Shown here: in pieces, positions 14,788 to 18,215 of the stretch | Numbering within the stretch: position 1 is the stretch's first letter | How the letters are laid out: every line of letters begins with the position of its first letter | Origin: GCA-003244245 sp046262495 | GTDB lineage: Bacteria > Actinomycetota > Actinomycetes > Mycobacteriales > Pseudonocardiaceae | DNA: 18,215 nucleotides | Assembly: GCA_046262495.1 (NCBI GenBank) | Contig: JBHEMR010000147.1 | Coordinates: forward strand, 1 to 18,215 | Reading direction: 5' to 3' | Position numbers and translations under genes: made by a program | The notes under the pieces: generated by a model | The model's database searches: none | Seen by the model: the letters and a program-made list of their open reading frames with translations, nothing else | What the model was told of the DNA's origin: nothing

Positions 14788-14833
14788 TTACCGTCCTATC
14801 CGACCGCTTACCGTTCTATTTGACCGCTCACCG
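14788..14833. repeat. 20-bp-period direct repeats, possible operator array
   Basis: Units 14788-14807 and 14808-14827 agree at 17 of 20 positions, and a third begins at 14828 (TCACCG). The strongest shared core is GACCGCTTACCG (14802-14813) and GACCGCTCACCG (14822-14833), 11 of 12 identical and two helical turns apart. A protein could bind them side by side on one DNA face. They lie about 225 bases before the kinase start. Confidence 0.55.
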
Positions 14834-15032
14834 CGCCAGTGCCTGGGCAGGACAATACCCACGCGGCGTAGCTTTCCTTACCCTGATGGACGGGCTGCAC
14901 CACTTAAAGTAATTGTATTCAACCCGGACGATCCATCCCCACACGTCGAGCGCCTCGGCGGAGCGGGCCCGGACGCACCTGGGACACTGGTTGCCGACCA
15001 AGCCGATCACCCACCCGCGGTGCTCGCCAACC

Positions 15033-15037
15033 GGAGG
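15033..15037 (+). promoter_or_regulatory. Ribosome binding site that decides the XPB start
   Basis: GGAGG lies six bases before TTG 15044. The upstream in-frame GTG at 15020 has no such site and would place this motif inside the coding region. Confidence 0.75.
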
Positions 15038-15043
15038 AACTCG

Positions 15044-16717
15044 TTGAGCTCTTCGACCGAGGCCGGACCGCTCATCGTGCAGTCCGACAAAACGCTGCTC
15101 CTGGAGGTCGACCATCCGGCGGCCGGGCTGGCCCGCGCCGCGATTGCCCCCTTCGCGGAGCTTGAGCGCGCGCCGGAACACGTGCACACCTACCGGGTGA
15201 CCCCGCTGGCCCTGTGGAACGCGCGAGCCGCGGGTCACGACGCCGAACAGGTCGTCGACGCGCTGGTGCGGTTCTCCCGGTATGCCGTGCCACAGCCGTT
15301 GCTGGTCGACGTCGTGGACACGATGGCCCGCTACGGGCGACTGCAGCTGGTAGCGCACCCGACGCACGGGCTGGCGCTGGTCGCGCTGGACCGCGCGGTG
15401 CTCGAGGAAGTGCTCCGACACCGCAAGATCGCCCCGATGCTGGGGGCCAGGGTCGACGACGACACCGTGCTGGTCCATCCCTCCGAGCGTGGCCGGCTCA
15501 AGCAGGCCCTGCTCAAAGCCGGTTGGCCGGCTGAGGACCTAGCTGGCTACGTCGACGGTGAAGCGCACGCGATCGAGCTGGTCCAGGACGGCTGGTCGCT
15601 GCGTACCTACCAAAGCGATGCGGTGACCGGATTCTGGGCGGGCGGTTCCGGGGTCGTGGTGCTGCCCTGTGGGGCAGGAAAAACGTTGGTCGGGATCGCC
15701 GCCATGGCCCAAGCCCAAGCGACCACACTGATCCTGGTCACCAATACCGTCGCCGGCCGGCAGTGGAAGCGCGAGCTGGTCGCGCGTACCTCACTATCTG
15801 ACGATGAGGTCGGCGAGTACTCCGGTGAGCGCAAGGAGATCCGCCCGGTGACCATCGCGACTTACCAGGTCATGACCCGAAAGTCGAAAGGCGAGTACCG
15901 ACATCTGGATCTGTTCGATTCCCGGGATTGGGGATTGATCATTTATGACGAGGTGCACCTGCTGCCCGCGCCGGTCTTCCGGATGACCGCCGATCTGCAG
16001 TCCCGCCGCCGGCTCGGGCTGACCGCCACTCTGGTGCGCGAGGACGGTCGGGAGGGCGACGTGTTCTCTCTGATCGGCCCCAAGCGTTACGACGCACCGT
16101 GGCGCGACATCGAATCTCAGGGCTGGATCGCGCCGGCGGACTGCGTGGAGGTACGCGTCACCCTGACCGACGCCGAGCGGCTGCGCTACGCCACCGCGGA
16201 GGCCGACGAGCGCTACCGGGTGTGCTCCACCGCGCGAAGCAAGCGGGCCGTCGTGTCGGCCATCATGGAACAGCACCCGGACGAGCCGACGCTGGTGATC
16301 GGCGCATACCTGGAGCAACTAACCGAGCTCGGCGAGGCCCTGGACGCTCCGGTAGTGCAAGGTTCGACTCGCAACTCTGAGCGGGAGGCTCTCTATGAGG
16401 CATTCCGCCGCGGCGAAGTACGCACGCTAGTCGTGTCAAAGGTGGCCAACTTCTCCATCGACTTACCGGAGGCCTCGGTCGCGGTGCAAGTCTCCGGTAC
16501 GTTCGGCTCCCGGCAGGAGGAGGCCCAGCGCCTCGGCCGCCTGTTACGCCCCAAGGGAGATGGCAGGCAGGCGCATTTCTACTCGGTAGTCGCCCGGGAT
16601 ACCCTGGACACCGACTATGCCGCCCATCGCCAGCGCTTCCTCGCCGAGCAGGGCTACGCCTACCGCATCATCGACGCCGACGATCTCCTAGGCCCAGCAA
16701 TCCCCCAAGTCGACTAG
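15044..16717 (+). CDS. DNA repair helicase XPB (ERCC3-like, superfamily 2)
   Basis: The 557-residue protein is a bacterial XPB, very similar to M. tuberculosis Rv0861c. The N-terminal part (GPLIVQSDKTLLLEV onward) carries the XPB/Ssl2-type domain, followed by the two RecA-like helicase domains. Visible motifs: Q-like RTYQ, Walker A PCGAGKT (about residue 208-214), motif Ia TNTVAGRQW, motif II DEVH (302-305), motif III LTATLVRED, which contains the XPB RED motif (332-334), and motif VI QRLGRLLRP (495-503). It is an ATP-driven 3'-5' helicase or translocase linked to nucleotide excision repair or transcription. The TTG start has an ideal ribosome site and begins eight residues before GPLIV, close to the mycobacterial start. 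Upstream it is divergent from the conservon; downstream it converges on the SDR gene with 49 bases between. Confidence 0.97.
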   Translation: MSSSTEAGPLIVQSDKTLLLEVDHPAAGLARAAIAPFAELERAPEHVHTYRVTPLALWNARAAGHDAEQVVDALVRFSRYAVPQPLLVDVVDTMARYGRLQLVAHPTHGLALVALDRAVLEEVLRHRKIAPMLGARVDDDTVLVHPSERGRLKQALLKAGWPAEDLAGYVDGEAHAIELVQDGWSLRTYQSDAVTGFWAGGSGVVVLPCGAGKTLVGIAAMAQAQATTLILVTNTVAGRQWKRELVARTSLSDDEVGEYSGERKEIRPVTIATYQVMTRKSKGEYRHLDLFDSRDWGLIIYDEVHLLPAPVFRMTADLQSRRRLGLTATLVREDGREGDVFSLIGPKRYDAPWRDIESQGWIAPADCVEVRVTLTDAERLRYATAEADERYRVCSTARSKRAVVSAIMEQHPDEPTLVIGAYLEQLTELGEALDAPVVQGSTRNSEREALYEAFRRGEVRTLVVSKVANFSIDLPEASVAVQVSGTFGSRQEEAQRLGRLLRPKGDGRQAHFYSVVARDTLDTDYAAHRQRFLAEQGYAYRIIDADDLLGPAIPQVD

Positions 16718-16766
16718 CACACGGGCGATCCGTCCGACGTCGGGCTGGTGCCCACTCCGAGCCTCG

Positions 16767-17645
16767 TCAGGACCCGGTCGCTGCTCGCAGCCTCGGGGTA
16801 ATCCGCTTCTCCAGGCCGAACGGTTCGTAGTGTTGGTACAGGACGCCGTCGAAGGCCGCGGCGATGTCCCCGGTGTCCCAACCCGCACAACGCAGAACCG
16901 GCTCCTTGATCGCTGGCTGGCGCACGATGTGCAATTGATCGCCGGTGCACCGGATGAGCTGTCCGGTGATCCCAGCGGCGAGATCTGACAGCAGGTAGGT
17001 GACCAGCGGCGCTACCCGGTCGGGGGTGCGCTCGCGGGTACAGCGCGACTGGGCGGCCGGGGAGCGCTCCACCAGGCGGGTCCAGGCTAGCGGGCAGACG
17101 CCGTTGACCCGGACCCCCACCTCTTCCAGATCCAGCGCCCAGGAGTAGGTCAGCGACGCGACCGCGCCTTTGGAGGCCGAGTAGGCACCCGCACGACGCT
17201 GACCGAACGACGAGCCCGACGAGATGTTGACGATCGATCCGGCGCCCTGCGCGCGCATGACCTTCGCGGCTGCGATACCGCAATAAAGCGTGCCCAGGAC
17301 GTTGACTTCGATGACGTCGCGGGCGCAGTGAACGTCCTCCTCCCACGGTGGTACCTCGTGCGGGCCGAGCGCGGCATTGTTCACCAGACCGTCGATCCTG
17401 CCGAACTGCTCCAGGCACAGTGCCACGATCTCGCTGGCCTGATCCGGATCGCGAACCGACGCCGCGGTGGCTACCGCCCGACCGCCCATCTCAACGATCC
17501 GGTCTGCAACAGCCTCGGCCTGTTCACCGTCGACGTCGTTGACCACGACGCAGGCTCCGGACCGGGCGGCGTGGCGCGCATAAGCCTCGCCTAGACCGCG
17601 GCCGGCTCCGGTGATAACGATCGCCTTGCCGTCAAGAATATCCAT
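16767..17645 (-). CDS. Short-chain dehydrogenase/reductase (classical SDR)
   Basis: The 292-residue protein is a Rossmann-fold oxidoreductase. The cofactor motif TGAGRGLG is at 12-19, Asp37 after strand 2 suggests NAD(H), NNAA is at 89-92, Asn115 lies in VIEVNVLGT, Ser142/143 in NISSGSS, and the active-site Tyr155 and Lys159 in YSASK. All catalytic residues are present. The C-terminus is about 45 residues longer than in a FabG-type enzyme (WDTGDIAAAFDGVLYQHYEP), as seen in some acyl-CoA or steroid-type SDRs; the substrate cannot be told. The open frame extends to 17717, but ATG 17645 starts right at the fold and has GGCGGG upstream. It lies 153 bases after the aminopeptidase gene, so cotranscription is possible but not shown. 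Confidence 0.93.
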   Translation of the reverse strand: MDILDGKAIVITGAGRGLGEAYARHAARSGACVVVNDVDGEQAEAVADRIVEMGGRAVATAASVRDPDQASEIVALCLEQFGRIDGLVNNAALGPHEVPPWEEDVHCARDVIEVNVLGTLYCGIAAAKVMRAQGAGSIVNISSGSSFGQRRAGAYSASKGAVASLTYSWALDLEEVGVRVNGVCPLAWTRLVERSPAAQSRCTRERTPDRVAPLVTYLLSDLAAGITGQLIRCTGDQLHIVRQPAIKEPVLRCAGWDTGDIAAAFDGVLYQHYEPFGLEKRITPRLRAATGS

Positions 17646-17798
17646 CGGTACCCGCCCTTCGGGGTGACCGGACCTGATGGACCGGCGGTTGCCATCAGTC
17701 TGCGTTGGCAACGGCACCGGGGCAGGTCAAGGCTCCATGAAGGGTTGCAGCCGTTCGCCGAGCGGGATAAGGCCGATCGGCCCAACAGGTCCGGTGAG

Positions 17799-18215
17799 CT
17801 ATTCAACCGTGAGAATTAGCGGGCCGTCGACGGTCACGGCGATCGAGTGTTCCCAGTGCGCGGCGCGGCAGCCATCCACGGTCACCACGGTCCAGCCGTC
17901 GCCGAGTTCCTCGGTCTTGTCACTGCCCGCGGTGAGCATCGGCTCGATCGCCAACGCCATGCCGGGCACCAACCGGGGGCCGCGGCCGGGGCGGCCCACG
18001 TTGGGCAGGAACGGGTCCATGTGCATGGCGGTACCGATCCCGTGACCACCGTAGTCGGCGACGATGCCGTAGGACGTCCCGTGCTCGGCAGCCGCGGCCA
18101 ACGCCGCGGTCTCCACTGCATGGGAGATATCGGTCAGCCGGCCACCGAATTGAGCCGCCGCGATTCCGGCCTCCAACGCCGCCCTGCAGGCCGCCGACAG
18201 CTGGCTGTCGGCCTT
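17799..18215 (-). CDS. map: Type I methionine aminopeptidase, C-terminal part (cut by window end)
   Basis: The frame is open to the last base of the window, so the true start lies beyond it; about 138 residues are visible. They contain GHGIGTAMHMDPFLPN (metal-binding and substrate His residues), VPGMALAIEPML (metal-binding Glu) and WEHSIAVTVDG (bridging Glu), matching three of the five metal ligands of MetAP type I; the two Asp ligands would be in the missing part. The enzyme removes the initiator methionine from new proteins in the cytoplasm. The protein ends normally (GPLILTVE). Actinobacteria often have more than one map gene, and which copy this is cannot be decided here. The SDR gene follows on the same strand. 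Confidence 0.95.
   Translation of the reverse strand, partial: KADSQLSAACRAALEAGIAAAQFGGRLTDISHAVETAALAAAAEHGTSYGIVADYGGHGIGTAMHMDPFLPNVGRPGRGPRLVPGMALAIEPMLTAGSDKTEELGDGWTVVTVDGCRAAHWEHSIAVTVDGPLILTVE

Larger units (their letters stand above)
14566..15043. other. Noncoding divergent region between conservon and XPB gene
   Basis: No convincing gene on either strand; open frames crossing it look like chance frames of GC-rich DNA. It must hold the promoters of the leftward conservon and the rightward XPB gene. It contains the 20-bp-spaced repeats (14788-14833) and an unusually AT-rich patch (14904-14920). In that patch TAAAGT on the plus strand (14905-14910) and TACAAT on the minus strand (14917-14912) could be -10 boxes, but neither has a good -35. 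Confidence 0.6.

Noticed and set aside
14828..15478. Minus-strand open frame of 216 codons across the XPB start
   Set aside because: It is antisense to the well-supported XPB N-terminus and resembles no family.
17771..17782. 12-bp palindrome GGCCGATCGGCC after the aminopeptidase gene
   Set aside because: No loop, so not a terminator, and simple GC palindromes of this length occur by chance; kept only as a note.

Overview
This is a GC-rich, gene-dense stretch of a chromosome from an actinomycete. Four things point there: a bacterial XPB helicase that closely resembles the mycobacterial protein as I remember it, frequent GTG/TTG starts, conservon signalling genes, and molybdenum cofactor (Moco) genes next to XPB as in Mycobacterium tuberculosis Rv0861c-Rv0869c. 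A Pseudonocardiales or Mycobacteriales member is most likely; the genus cannot be fixed from the sequence alone. The left end cuts moaA and the right end cuts a type I methionine aminopeptidase.

Layout. (1) 1-1879, Moco synthesis: the tail of moaA and moaD read rightward and converge on a leftward moaC and a fused mogA-moaE gene. (2) 2048-3836, envelope: a leftward pair of an L,D-transpeptidase and a secreted protein, closed by a strong 17-bp hairpin. (3) 3987-6592: a small conserved-looking gene of 63 residues, divergent from a large helicase-associated protein (Rv0862c-like); a 14-bp palindrome lies between them. (4) 6597-14565, signalling, all leftward: a full conservon (sensor kinase, Roadblock/LC7, DUF742, Rab-like GTPase), then a second kinase and Roadblock pair without its own DUF742 or GTPase. 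(5) 14566-15043: a noncoding region with 20-bp-spaced repeats. (6) 15044-16717: XPB helicase. (7) 16767-18215: an SDR oxidoreductase and the methionine aminopeptidase, both leftward.

How the genes work together. MoaA, MoaC, MoaD, MoaE and MogA are most of the enzymes that take GTP through cyclic pyranopterin monophosphate and molybdopterin to adenylylated molybdopterin. The conservon encodes a membrane-bound sensor with small cytoplasmic partners thought to work like a G-protein-coupled complex. It sits, on the opposite strand, between two genes (helicase-associated protein and XPB) that are neighbours in M. tuberculosis, so it is probably an insertion into an old, conserved locus.

The most notable points are the one-and-a-half conservon with diverged kinase cores and shared tail motifs, the MogA-MoaE fusion, a duplicated palindrome at the moaC 3' end, and several operator-like repeats. 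I see no mobile element, CRISPR array, tRNA or rRNA. No clearly unprecedented system is evident; the double-kinase conservon is the best candidate for something under-described.
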